NCBI GenBank assembly: GCA_016584305.1
Contig: JACEEZ010023500.1
Location: 115,306-179,305 of the forward strand
Length of the DNA stretch: 64,000 bases
Reading direction: 5' to 3'
Origin: Chionoecetes opilio
Taxonomy: Eukaryota; Arthropoda; Malacostraca; Decapoda; Majidae
Shown here: in pieces, positions 10,641 through 22,124 of the stretch
How the letters are laid out: each line of letters begins with the position of its first letter
Numbering within the stretch: the first letter of the stretch is position 1
Made by a program: the position numbers and the translations under genes
The notes under the pieces: generated by a model
Databases searched by the model: none
What the model saw: the letters and a program-made list of their open reading frames with translations, nothing else
Told to the model about the DNA's origin: nothing

Positions 10641-10806
10641 AACACATTCAGATACCCGTTTCAAAGAATAGAAGAATCTCTAGTAAATTAACCATAAATT
10701 CGTCCCATTCAGACACATCCTCTTGACACAGCTTTAGAAAGGAAACGGGAGGTCAGTAAGTAGCTAATCTGGTATTGAAGAATTTAATTCTCCCGGAGAA
10801 TAGACG

Positions 10807-12359
10807 TGTGTAATGCCCGGAAATTCGGAGAGAAAGGATGGGAATTCCCATCATACGATTCCCGGGTTATGTATCTGTAAGAAGGAAAAAGGTCTCGATA
10901 ACTATATGTTTGGTCTGGGGCAAGTTGTCGCCTAGGTCCAGTATATGGAGAAACAGGTTATTCTTATTATACTAAGCCAATCAAATCTTTTCTGTTCTCG
11001 TAATATTTATCTTCTTTCTTTCTTTTCTCCCACTTCTATCTCCCCCCCCCCTCCCCCTCCATACACTCAGAACACGAGTCCAAATGTGTGGGACATTTAT
11101 TTCGCGGCTGTCAATAACTAGTAGAGTCAAAAAATTTCATCCTCCCCTCACCCTCCTGAACAGATCGAAAAACACTCTTAGATTCTTGATGTCCTTCAAA
11201 ACAGACACAATAGTGACAGATTACGTTTATAAATGGGTGGGTTAGTCGAGTTATTCGCTAAATTAAAAGTCGACCAAATTTATGTTCCGACTCCGATACC
11301 TCGTCACTCTGGAAAACATGTTCGTAGGCTGACCAAAAGGGAGAACACCTCTCCCCGGATATTAGAATAAATGTATTAAATTCTTCTATATCAAATTAAA
11401 AGAACTGCGTTATAGGCAGCCATTTCATATGTATACTTGCTTCGTTAGCTAATTAGAGTCATTCGAAGTCTTATATCCCCTTCAGGGGAAGCCTCTCATA
11501 AGTATCCGAACATTCCCTTTTTTCCAGCTAATCCTCCCAACTTTGCCTCTGTCTTGTCATGCGGGTACCAGTCTCCTCCGCTTCCTTCAAGGTAAGATAT
11601 GCGGTAACTCGCCCCTATTTCCCCCCCCCCCCCTCCTTGTTATAATATATCTATATATAGGTACAGTTGTTTAGGTTTCATTAACGCATAGGAGGCCTGG
11701 CCTGTCCTTATAAGTGTTATTAAAGGAGTCTCTCCTCCGCTTCCTTCAAGGCTCTGGCGAATGTCTCTGCCGGAAAAGAAACCAGGCCACATGGTACAGT
11801 GAATCACAAACCAACCCATTACTCTTACATTTCCTCTCCTATATATATATTCCATGTATACCTATAGTGCTCAGTGATACGGACATAGATGGTAGTTCTA
11901 AGAATATAAGTCAGTGAGGTAGGTTATGCTCGGTAGAGCTTTCCTGCGCCTAATTTGAGTTATACATGTACCTAATTTTCCAAACAAAGAAATTACTTTT
12001 CGTGGTGAATAAACCGGATGATGCTTAAAGTATAGCTTCTTGTGTTTATTGCAAAAACCCCAGGTGATTATTCCCTTGTTATGGAAATACTTCCCCACGT
12101 CTCAAAAAGAGTCTCAGCCTTATTCGGTGTAATAATAAGTACCCACCCCGACTACCAATAATTCTCATATAGTAAATCGTGTTCAGGGAGTAAACCATAG
12201 AACTACTCGCCTGGACTGGTGGCAGCATTTCCCCTTACTAAACCCTAAGTTCATCCCAATTCAGTTGTGACGAGGAGATTTTATTAGTCAATGGAGAATT
12301 ATCGCAATTAATATTTTCCAACCCAAAGGTGTCAGTAACTTAAAAACCCTGGCATCACA
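10807..12359 (+). repeat. Right long terminal repeat of the LTR retrotransposon
   Basis: Starts TGTGTAATGCCCGG and ends CCTGGCATCACA, collinear with the left LTR but about 40 bp shorter. Flanking sequences (gagcc before the left LTR, aatgt after the right) do not form an obvious target duplication. Immediately downstream lies the interior of a hAT transposase pseudogene whose 5' half is absent on the other side. Confidence 0.9.
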
Positions 12360-13430
12360 AATGTAGCTGCCGACTTGTTCTGTGACTACTTTCGAAAATG
12401 CCTTGAAAAACACCCTCACTTTGCAATCACCGCGGATGAAACAACATCACAAGGCCGTGAGGTTTTGTCAGTATGCATTCGCCTACTCGACTTCGTTGCT
12501 AATCCATCCTAACCGAAAAAGAGTGAAGTGCTGATAGACATATGCGACCTTGAACGTAGGGACTGGAAACAGGCTATTGCCAAGGCAATTAAAAAAATCC
12601 TTGAGAGAAATAAGATCAGCATTGCTGATTGTAAGGGTCAGGCTGCAGGCATACGACACAACTGCGTCAATGAGCTCCGACAAGAAGGGTGTTCAAGCTG
12701 AAATGTCCAAGCTTGCGCCGGATGTGGATTATCAAGGTTGTTGTCTGCATGGACTCAATCTTGTTATCTGCCATGCTTGCAAAATCCCATCCATTGTAAA
12801 TATGATGGAATTGCCGAGAGTTGTTCAGCTTTTTTGACAATTCACCGAAGCGACAGAGGTTTTTGGAGGTCATTATCCATGCCCTGTCTCCAGACGCAAA
12901 GAAGGTCAAGCTAAGATACCTGTGCAAGACGAGATGGATCGAAAGGCATACCGCCTTCGAAACAATCTTCGAGTTGTACGAAACATTGTCGTCACTCGAT
13001 GAAATATGTCAACCCACAACTGATGAGAGATTCTATCCGCACAATGAAGAATGAGCTGGACACAATACAGGACTGCAGCCATGGTCTACGCATCGATGCA
13101 AGCTTTGGCCATATTGCACTTTGTGTTGCAAGGACTGCTGGACCTAGCCACCACTGGTTACTCCTACAGTAGACTGATGGAGTGTCTTGGGGTTTCAGAA
13201 GATCAAAGAGGTAACCTTTCGATGTGGACATCCGAAAAGGGATCGACGAGTGGTTTCAGCATATGTAGCCTACTATACTGCTTCTGTGAAAAAGGGGGTC
13301 TAGGCAACGCCAGATATGCGGTCACACACTACGAACAACTGCCATCTGAGTCCGTAGCCAATTTTGGAAGGGGACTGAGCGATACCATTCCCTTTGATGA
13401 TAAAAAAATTATGTGTGAATGAATCTCTGC
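12360..13430 (+). pseudogene. hAT-family transposase / ZMYM1-like (DUF4371) pseudogene, 5' truncated
   Basis: The plus strand reads CDYFRKCLEKHPHF, ITADETTSQGREVLSVCIR, then after frame changes CKGQ..YDTTASMSSDKKGVQAEM, CCLHGLNLVICHACK, FDNSPKRQRFLEVI and LRYLCKTRWIERHTAFETIF. This is the catalytic-domain order of hAT transposases and the DUF4371/zinc-finger MYM-type-1-like proteins derived from them: the first acidic residue sits in the TADET block, the second in the YD..A.M block, with the CxxH-like block after it. There is an in-frame stop near 12511 and frameshifts near 12645 and 12830, and further stops after 13060. The N-terminal zinc finger and a clear C-terminal dimerisation domain are missing. 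The left border coincides exactly with the LTR end, so the LTR element either inserted here or recombined here. It is not expected to be active. Confidence 0.75.
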
Positions 13431-13705
13431 ATTCAGGATAAAGGGCGCATATGCTTGGCTCTCATTCCTGGGTATCTGAAACGAGCACTGCCAAGTGAGG
13501 AGCTGGTCAATGCCTTCTGGTGCAGCGGGCTGGGCCCTCGGGGCCTCGAGGAAGTCACCCCCTGCAGAAATCCTAGTCCGCCACTGCTGGTTGGACATCT
13601 AGCCGGTCATCCGCCTTGCGAAACAGACTCCGCGACTGACCTCTAGCCCGGCAAAACGGTCGCGAAAACCACTTATATCCTATTACGGGAGGGAGACATT
13701 ACTAA
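13431..13705. other. Unassigned sequence
   Basis: A short open frame continues to about 13646, but no family is recognised and it lies beyond the last hAT-like motif. No other feature is visible. Confidence 0.4.
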
Positions 13706-16596
13706 GGCCCGGTTCACACTTAAACGTTTTTGCTACGTGCGTCTTTTATCGTGACGTCACGATACGTTCTCGTCTCACTCCCCTCGCTCTATCAGAAACT
13801 TTGCAGTATAAAACCGCCTTGCTTTCCTTACTTCCTCCCTTTTTCCCTCATGACACACCTATTCCCCTTCCCTCCTCCTACCTATACGCTACAATCCCGA
13901 CAACAGGCTATTGAAGGGTTTCAAGTAAATTCTGTATAGCGGGCCAAGCTGTTGCCCATATCGCAGTCGTGGCGCTATTTTTCAGTCACTATAATTCTAC
14001 CTATTGCACGGCTGTAAGGGTGTTGTGCGTAGCGTGATCTGTAGAAGGATGGTTTAGTAGTGTAATGGAGAAATTCTAATGGGGAAGTTAATACTTATAA
14101 TTCATAGCACGATATTTCCCCACTCCTCAGTCCAATCACGGGGTAGGGAAGTCTTTATTTTACCCATAGTAATTAGCCCTACGAAACAAGTGAAAAGGGG
14201 AGTTCAACTTGGGATAACCTTAGAACACAGACGCTCGCTGAGTTAAGTCCCTGTGGGGAGTGATATTCTCCCCTTGAAAGGTCCCAGTGGAGCCGTTGGC
14301 GACTGGGGGCCAAAGCGTCCGAATTAGAGAGGGTGCCACTACAGCGTATTACGCAGCCGTGTGAGGCCAAGGGAGAGAGGGAACAAAAATGAGTGAGAGG
14401 GAACATTGATGGATAGACTACATTAGTATAGAAAACGGCTTGCACTGTATGTGCGTATCGTTAAGTGGTACATGCGACGAGTTCCCAAGTAGTAACTACT
14501 TTGGGATGACCTTGGCATTACGCGTGCATACGTTAAGTGGTAACGTGCGACTGAAGTTACCAGAGATAGTAAACTACATTGGGATGCGACTTGAGCATTA
14601 AACGCGTGCTTTCGTTAAAGGGGTAACAGTGGACTGAAGTTCCGGGATAGTAACTACATTAGGATGACGACTTGAGCTTACGCGTTGCTTATCGTTAAAG
14701 TGTAACGTGCGCTGAAGTTACCAAAGTAGAAACACATTAGGATGACGCTTAGCTTTACGCTGTATATCGTTAAGTGTAACCCAGTGGACTGAAGTACAGA
14801 AAGTAACTACATTAGATGACGATTGAGCACTACGCGTGCTTTCGTTAAAGGGGTAGAGTCGACTAAAGTTACCAAGATAGTAACACTTGGATGACGACTT
14901 AGCCTACGCGTGCTTATCGTTAAAGGGTACAGTGCGACTGAAGTTACCAGATAGAAAACACATAGGATACACTTACATTACGCTGCTTATCGTTAAAGTG
15001 GTAGCCAGGTCCGGGCACTTGGAAAACAGGGATCTCCTGACCCAGAGATTAAACTATTGGGTGACGATTTGAGCACTACGCGTCCCTTATCGTTAAGTGG
15101 TAACGTGGGACTGAAGTTACCAAGATAGAAAACTACTTAGGATGACGCTTGAGCACTACGCTCTTATCGTTAAAGTGGTACATGCGACTGAAGTTACCAA
15201 AAGAAGTAACTACATTAGTTTCGACTTGAGCATTACGCGTGCTTATCTTAAGTGTAACGTGCGACTGAAGTTACCAGAGATAGTAAACTACATTAGGATG
15301 ACGATTTGAGCTTTAAACGGGCTATCGTTAAAGTGGTAACAGTGCGACTGAAGTTCCAAGATAGAAAAAACTACATTAGGATGACGACTTGGCTTACGCG
15401 TGCTTATCGTTAAAGTGGTAACAGTGCGACTGAAGTTACCAGAGATGTAAACTACATTAGGATGACGACTTAGCATTACGCGTGCTTATTTTAGTGTAAC
15501 CAGTGCGACTGAAGTTACCAGGATGGGTAACTCATTAGGATGACGCTTGAGCATTACGCGCGTATTTTTAAGTGGTAGAGTGGACTAAGTTACCAGGATT
15601 ATAAACTCATTAGGATGACACTTTGAGCATTACGCTGCGTATCGTTAAAGTGGAACAGTGCGACGAAGTTACCAGAGATAGTAAACTACATTAGGATGAC
15701 GACTTGAGCATTACGCGTGCGTATCGTTAAAGTGGTAACAGTGCGACTGAAGTTACCAGAGATAGTAAACTACATTAGGATGACGACTTGAGCACTATGC
15801 GTGCGTATCGTTAAAGTGGTAACAGTGCAACCGAAGTTACCAGAGATAGTAAACTACATTAGGATAACGACTTGAGCACCACGCGTGCGTATCGTTAGGG
15901 GAGAAGAAGACTTAGAATTAAGAAAACTTGTGAATGTGTAATTATTATAATATTACAAGCAAAGGGAGAAATATATTAATGATTATTTATTAACGAATTA
16001 TTATTTAGATCCAAACAGTACTTACCTTTTTTCTCACATCTTTTATTTTTATTCATTTATATTTTTTTTCCCACTTGTGTGGGTGGTGGCAGCAGAGTAA
16101 CCAGGACTGTGGAATACACGTTATGAAACGGGCACTACAGTAGCTACTAGAGGGGCACGTGAGAGGGTTAGAAATAGAGAACACGAGCAATAACGCAGGA
16201 AAATACACCAGAGGTAGTGGTGTTGCTGGAGCTTACATTCAAGCAGCGATGCCGCTGTTCCGCCTTCAAGCAGCGGAACACAATATTTTCACATCATGTA
16301 TGTCTTCCATTACTAATATTGTCTTCCAGAATCACTGATAATAAATATATTTTAAATCAGACCTTGGAAACAGCATTATTTTGATATTGCAAAACTTAGT
16401 TACGTATAATGTTCTATAAATTGTGGCACCACCGCTCCCGCATTCTGGAGAAAGCCCGCCAAAAGAATTGGCGGCTCCGAATCTTTGAGCCTCGAGACGC
16501 ACGTCTTTCAAGGTCACACAGCAGGAAGTGACGTCACGATGACGTCACGTTGACAAGACGCACGTAGCAAATACATGTACTAGTGTGAACCCCGCA
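13706..16596. mobile_element. Non-autonomous Harbinger-like DNA transposon filled with an 84-bp satellite
   Basis: The left end GGCCCGGTTCACACT followed by TTTGCTACGTGCGTC is mirrored on the right by GACGCACGTAGCAAA and AGTGTGAACCCCGCA. TAA flanks both ends (13703-13705 and 16597-16599). GGCCCGGTTCACAC-type termini and TWA target duplications fit PIF/Harbinger or ISL2EU-type elements. No transposase frame was found inside. The interior consists of about 700 bp of unassigned sequence, the 84-bp array, and ~600 bp of AT-rich sequence. Both subterminal regions carry GTGACGTCAC words (about 13752, 16531 and 16542). The superfamily assignment is inference. Confidence 0.75.
14455..15896 (+). repeat. 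84-bp satellite array, about 17 units
   Basis: The unit begins GTATCGTTAAAGTGGTAACA and includes GTGCGACTGAAGTTACCAGA, GATAGTAAACTACATTAGGA and TGACGACTTGAGCATTACGC. The period is exactly 84 in the last three units (starts at 15721 and 15805). Left-hand units carry many one-base deletions while right-hand units are nearly identical. The array lies wholly inside the transposon. Confidence 0.92.
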
Positions 16597-16729
16597 TAAG
16601 CTAGAGAGGACACGGAACATTATTGGCAGATGGGGGTTAGGAGCCCCCAAACCAACACAGCTGTTTTGCCATTCGAGGAGATATGGGGTGGAGCAAAACC
16701 CTTTAGGGAAAGGATTTTTTAAAAAAGGG

Positions 16730-16945
16730 AAAACTCAACCTCCTGAAGAAAATAGAGGGACTTAGTGAGGCTAGATGGGTGAAGCAGATCCTGCAGGAGG
16801 TTGGGACAAGCTCGACTTGGAAAAAGGAATTAGAGAGGTGAAAAAGGAGGGGAAAAACCCAGTAGAAAACCCGGGACAGGATAAGAACCAAAGGAGGGAA
16901 GGATAAGAAAGAAGACTTGATTTTTGATTTTGATTTTGATTTGGG
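16730..16945 (+). pseudogene. Non-LTR element C-terminal fragment with TTGATTTT tail
   Basis: Reads LNLLKKIEGLSEARWVKQIL and QEVGTSSTWKKELER, homologous to 718-870 but in natural continuity with upstream coding sequence. It is followed by a short (TTGATTTT)n-like tract at 16919-16940 that may be the retroelement's 3' tail. Stops and indels make it non-functional. Confidence 0.65.
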
Positions 16946-17099
16946 AGTCACCCAGCAGATGCTGTCAGTGAAGCCTTGGGTCCGGCGTTCTCCCACACCC
17001 CTAATCTGTTGGGAGAGAAGCAAAAGGGGGAAGCAAAACTAGGGATTCTTTTTCCCCTCCTTACTCTCTCTGCCATCACATTCATACGGGGGCCCCCAT

Positions 17100-18870
17100 C
17101 ATTGAGGGGCCCCCTGCCTCTCATGCTCTCTCCTACGTGCTCTCCACGAATTCTCCAAGAATTCTTTTACACTCTCAATCACACGACTGTCACTCCTCCA
17201 CTCAGCACACAACCCCAGCAGGTACTCCATCTCCACTCTCCTGTCTCTCATCCCCTCGCCATTCTTCCACTCCGACCTCTCCTTTCCCCTACCTCCAACA
17301 TCTTTGTTCTAGCATATCATACCGTTCACATTCCAGCATCAAGTGCTCCACGGTTTCATCCACTCCTGTCCCCACACATCACAACCACCTTGCTGCCATC
17401 ATTCTTCCATCTGTCATACGACTATTTACCTCCAGCGACTTTGTCCTGGCTCTGAAGAGTAGGTCCCCCCCATAGCCACCATCATAGAACCTTTCATACC
17501 GTGGGGTGGTCCTTTCTCCTGTACCATTCCAGTGTTGATTTTTCACTCATTCCCCTCAGCCATTCTTCTTTCCCTTTCTCTTCCCCTCTCCTATTTATTT
17601 CCTTTTTGCATACAGCCATACTCCATGTCTCATCACTCCTGTCACAAACATTTCCCCGTTCACCTGTCCATCTTTCCACTTTACTGAGTCTTTCATCCCT
17701 TCCCCCTACATATTCCAGTCCCAAACCTTGCTTGCCCATTTGCTGTTCATCCATTCGTTGCAGTTTTAGCTCTGTACCTCAGTCCTGCCTTTGGGTATCC
17801 TCTCTCTGAAACGTGCTCCATCCCATTTTTCTTTCCCCTAATCGCTTCCACTGCCACATACCTATTGGGTCCTAATGCTATTCTGCCTGCTTTGTTCTGT
17901 GTTACTTCCAATCTGTCCAACTCTTCCTAGACCACACCATTGTTTCCAGGCCATACATAAAGCTAGGGACTGCCACACCCTTCCTAGTCCTCTCACCACT
18001 TCATACTTGTTGGCCCCCACATCTGCCACTGACATCTGCCCCACTGCCTAGCCTTCCAACCCACTGGTTGGCTCTAGCTATCCTCTCATGTTTAGTTTTC
18101 TCATAGCCTTTATCATCCAACCAATACCCAGATACTTGTACTCTTTCGTTCTCTTTATTTCATTCCCACCCACCATCCAAATCCTGTCCCTCATCAGAGT
18201 CATCCCCATTCACCACCAACACTTGACTCTTTCTCCTTACTGAGCCTAAAGTTTGAAGTCCCCTTCCATACTCATCACAGCATTCAGCATCTCTTGTAGC
18301 TCATTTTGGTTTTCACTAAGGATCACCACCCTCATCTGCATACATCATACACTCAACACTTCATCTCCAATTTTCACACCCAGACCTGTACGCTTCACTC
18401 TCACTGCCCATTTCCTCAACATATAATCCAAAAAGTAGAGGAGAAAGGACCAGCCCTGTCTTACTCCTCTCTTACTATTCACCCATCCAGTCTCAAGGTC
18501 CCCCCATACCGAACTTGGCCTGTTGTTCTCATACATACTGCTTATTATTTTAACAACCTTCTCACTCATGCCAAACGTCTCCAATACCTTACATAAATTC
18601 TCCTATCCACTCTGTCAAAACCTTTCTCAATATCTAGAAAGGCTAGATATTTCTTTCTTCCCTCCTTCCTTGTTCTCTCAATCACTTCATTCACTACAAA
18701 CATATTGTCCTCACCTCTCCTTCTTCATTTTTTTCTTCTTCTTTTGACCTTAGGTCGCTTAGTAAACGCTTCTAGGTCCTCTTCCACTTCGTCTTTCCCT
18801 TTGTTAACAAAACTTGTTAACTCTTCCCCTGTTTATTTCATCTGGGAAAGACTTTTGATCAGTTTCTATT
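17100..18870 (-). pseudogene. 5'-truncated non-LTR retrotransposon (element B), RT to C-terminal knuckle
   Basis: Read right to left on the minus strand. First come fragments of the RT fingers/palm including KKYLAFLDIEKGFDRVDRR (about 18640), then METFGMSEKVVKIISSMYEN and a GVRQG block with several frameshifts (about 18580-18440). Next is the QNKAGRIALGPNRYVAVEAI block (about 17900), then a charged C-terminal stretch (17754-17494). Last is a knuckle reading GVDETVEHLMLECERYDMLE (about 17330). This is the usual order RT, thumb, C-terminal zinc knuckle for CR1/jockey-type ORF2. The endonuclease and ORF1 are absent. It abuts the 3' end of element A, so two related minus-strand elements are arranged head to tail. 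Confidence 0.75.
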
Positions 18871-18929
18871 TTGTGTTCTTATTTCCCAAAACTGCGTTAG
18901 GAACACTTTGGTGAGGTTTAAAAATACTT

Positions 18930-21900
18930 TCAGTTTCCTTTTTTGTCCCCATACAGCCCTAACACCGTACACAGGGCCCCCCTCTTTCTGCTCTAGTCTC
19001 CGTCCCACTCCCCTCTGCCTAGGACTGTTACTATTGACGCTATAAGTTTTCCCTCTGACTCCTATACTTGTTGCATTCCACCATGACATGTCTAAAGTTT
19101 CTTTCTCACCTACCCTGCAGCTACAATTCTGGTTCTCCAGTTTTTCCCCGTTCCTTCCGTTGACTTCCAAGGTGCCTGTTCTTGCTTTATAGAGTAACTT
19201 ACTACCCCGTCTCCTACATGCCAGGTCACCCCCTCTGGTTTCTGTTTCCTCCTGTACCACTGCAACGTGATTTTCCTGGCCATTCCTTCCTGCCATTTAA
19301 CTAGCCCATTATTCTCAATTTTTTTTTTTGATATCTATTATCTCCTCCTGTTTTCCCTTCCCTCTCCCACAGTTTCTCTCCTTTTTCCATCTCTCTAGTT
19401 CCTTCTTCCAGTGGAACTTGATCTATTTTCCTGGGATATTTTCTTTGCCCATCTATCATTACTAAGTCTTTCAATTTTCTTGTGGAAACCCAGTTTTCCT
19501 TTAATTATCCTTTCCGAAGGTGCTCCATTCCCCTGTCTCCCTTATGGCCTCTACGGCAGTGCTCCTACAAGCTCCTAGTCCCATCTGCCTACTATGTTTT
19601 TGATTCTTTTCCAAGTGCATGATGTCTCCTTCCCTTACTGAGTCACTTCTGACCCATACAGGCAATGGGGTACAGCCACCCCCTTCCATAAACTCCTGCC
19701 TACCTCATATTTTAATGATCTGTTACCACCATTTATATCATGCCTGTCATCCTCCTTGCTTTGCCTTCATTAAGTTTCCTCTGCTTTTCACCGCCTATCC
19801 CTTCTTGTTTACTTCCATTCCTAGGTATATATACTTTTCTACTACTTCTAGGACATTATTCTGGAGCACCCACTGACTCCTACCTTCACTGTTAAACTCC
19901 ATGACTTTAAAATTTCCTTTCACTAAACTTCAGGTCCCATTCCATTCCGTATGTGTTTTTTTATGTGTAAAAATTTTCCCCCATTTCATCCTTACTTTCT
20001 GCCATCAATACTACATCATCAGCATAGGCCAGGCATCCTAACTTTTCCCCCTCCAATTTTTACTCCTTGACTTGACTTCCTGATTCTCACGATCAGTTCC
20101 TCTAAAAACAGGTTAAATAATGTGGGGACATGACACATCCTTGTCTAACTCCTATATTTTTTTCCATCCAGCCAGTTGTAATGTCACCTAGGGGAAATTT
20201 CACTTCGTTCCCTTATACATTCTGTTTATTACATCCACCACCTTTGTATTCTGCTCCAATGTGTCTCAGTAATCTTATTAACTTTCCCCCCTATTTACTG
20301 TGTCGTACGCCTTTTCAATATCTATAAATACTAAGTAAAGCTCTTTTTCTGGTGCTTGTTTCTTTCTATAATTTCTTTTAGTGTAAATATATTTTCCATT
20401 CCACCTCTGCCTTTCCTGAACCCACTTTGCTCCTCTCCTAACATCTTGTTTTCCTCTATCCACAATTTCAATTTCTCATTAATAATCATTCCAAAAACCT
20501 TGGCTAGTATGTTCATAACGGCTATGGGCCTATAATTGGGTATGTCCTCCTTATCTTTTCCTCCTCCTTTGTGAATTAGAGTCATCTGCTCTTTTTCCAG
20601 TCCTGTGGCACGCAGCCTTGCTCCAGCACTGTGTCACATATGTTTTTATATTGCCTGTTTTACCTTTTCTCCTCCATATTAACAAACTCCCCTATGAGCC
20701 CATCTGTCCCTGCAGCTTTGCCGTTCTTCAAAGCTTTCACTACCTTTTTTACCTCTCAACTCAATTACTGTTTCCTCCATTTCTCTCTTGTCACTGTAAA
20801 TCATAAAGTTTTTCCATTCCCTCTACTACCATGTTCTTTCTAATTACTTTACTCCAGTACCCTTCTATTACTGATTTTTATTTCATCCTCCTTCTCTGTA
20901 TCTCTTCCCTCTGTTTTCAGTTTAACTTTCTGGTTCATCTCTCGTCCACCGAGGTTTCTCTTTAAACTTTTCCATCCTTCCTTTTCCCCCTCTCCTCGAG
21001 GTAACTGTTTTTGTTTTTTTGCCTGCTGTTCCTCCCATGTAGCTATCTTTTTACTTATTATATCTGTGCTACTTTTTTGCATTCTTATATTGAGCCCCTG
21101 CCCCTCTCCCATTCTTGTCTATATTGTTCTCCTTTTTCTATTAATTTCCTTAATTTTCTCTGCCTTCTATTGTCATTTTTCCTGTTTCTTAATGCTTGTT
21201 CTACCTCTTTATCCCACCATCCTTTTAGTCTAGTTTTCCTCCTGTCCTTGTATTTCTTCACTCCTATAGTATTTTTTGCCTCCTGCATCATTACCGTTTT
21301 AACGTCCTGCTCCCGCTTCCATAGTTTTTTATTACCCTTCTCAGTTTCTCTACCAACTTCTCATCAAGTTTTATGGCTGTACACCCCCCCAGTCGGCATC
21401 TTGTATCCTCCATTTAGTCCTCCACTCTGTCTTCGCACTTTCACTTTCGACCTATCTTTCCACACGACACTCCTATCATGATTGGTCCGAAATATCTATC
21501 TCCTCGTTCTTCCATATCGTGCACTTACTTTTCTCTATTTCTGTGTTTACTATTATGAAATCTATTGCTGATTCTGCTCCTCTATCTCTCCACGTCACTG
21601 GATCTTCTAACTCCCAATTCTTAATTTTTAGATTGGCCTTTTCTGTAAAATCCAAAAGCATCTGTCCGTTGATGTTTACTGGTGCACTATTTAGACCTAG
21701 GTGTCCATTGAAATCTCCCTCAGTATCCATTTTCTTTTTCCAACTCTCCTGCTTATTTCCATTAGTGCATCATAAAGTTTCAGTTTTTTTGCCCGGTTTA
21801 CAACACCTTCAACACCCATGTACACCACTGTCACCCACCATTCTTCCTTCCCATCTGTGATCCTGACTGTGATTATGTCTCCCTTGTTGTATCCTACTTA

Positions 21901-22110
21901 TCTATTATTTTCCCTTTTTGCAGGTGTAACCTCTGATATCTCCCTTCTGCCTTCTCCCTCACAAGAACCCCAACACCACCTCCCTTCTTCTCACCTGTTT
22001 TCCTTCCTCTTCCTTGCCTAACCATCCACCTTCCTGCCATTTTATCTGATCATGCCATCCTGTTTTCTCCTACTCCAACTACATCATATAATTTCGACTC
22101 ATCAAAAAGA
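18930..22110 (-). pseudogene. ORF2 of element A: endonuclease and reverse transcriptase, frameshifted
   Basis: The endonuclease begins with YDVVGVGETGWHDQIKW (about 22060) and continues with KKGGGVGVLVRE, GDFNGHLG (about 21710), WRDRGAESAIDFIIVN and DISDQS (ends 21476), the motif series of AP-like retroelement endonucleases. A basic linker follows (21291-20849). The RT reads IPNYRPIAVMNILAKVFGMI (about 20550), GEEQSGFRKGRGG, LVFIDIEKAYDTVNRGE (about 20300) and AYADDVVLMAESKDEMGE (about 20010), the YADD catalytic box. The STAVEAIRETGEWSTF thumb block is at about 19540. The C-terminal knuckle is NCSCRVGEKETL (about 19115), followed in another frame by a VMVECNKYRSQRE-like stretch. The protein would nick target DNA and copy element RNA. 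The reading frame changes repeatedly, so this copy is inactive as read. Confidence 0.8.
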
Positions 22111-22124
22111 TTCTCCACTTCCCT

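Larger units (their letters stand above)
9271..10806 (+). mobile_element. Internal region of the LTR retrotransposon, no gag-pol
   Basis: The internal region is only about 1.5 kb. No protease, reverse transcriptase, RNase H or integrase motif is present on either strand, so the element depends on another retrotransposon for mobility. It holds a GC-rich CCGCC/CAGCC leader (about 9460-9625), the chimeric host-gene frame at 9629-10015, and a duplicated module at 10120-10640. A purine-rich aaaggaaacgggagg (about 10738) is a possible polypurine tract, but it lies ~55 bases before the right LTR. Confidence 0.8.

Noticed and set aside
14455..15896. CRISPR-like array
   Set aside because: Units are contiguous 84-bp tandem repeats with no unique spacers, in a eukaryotic transposon.
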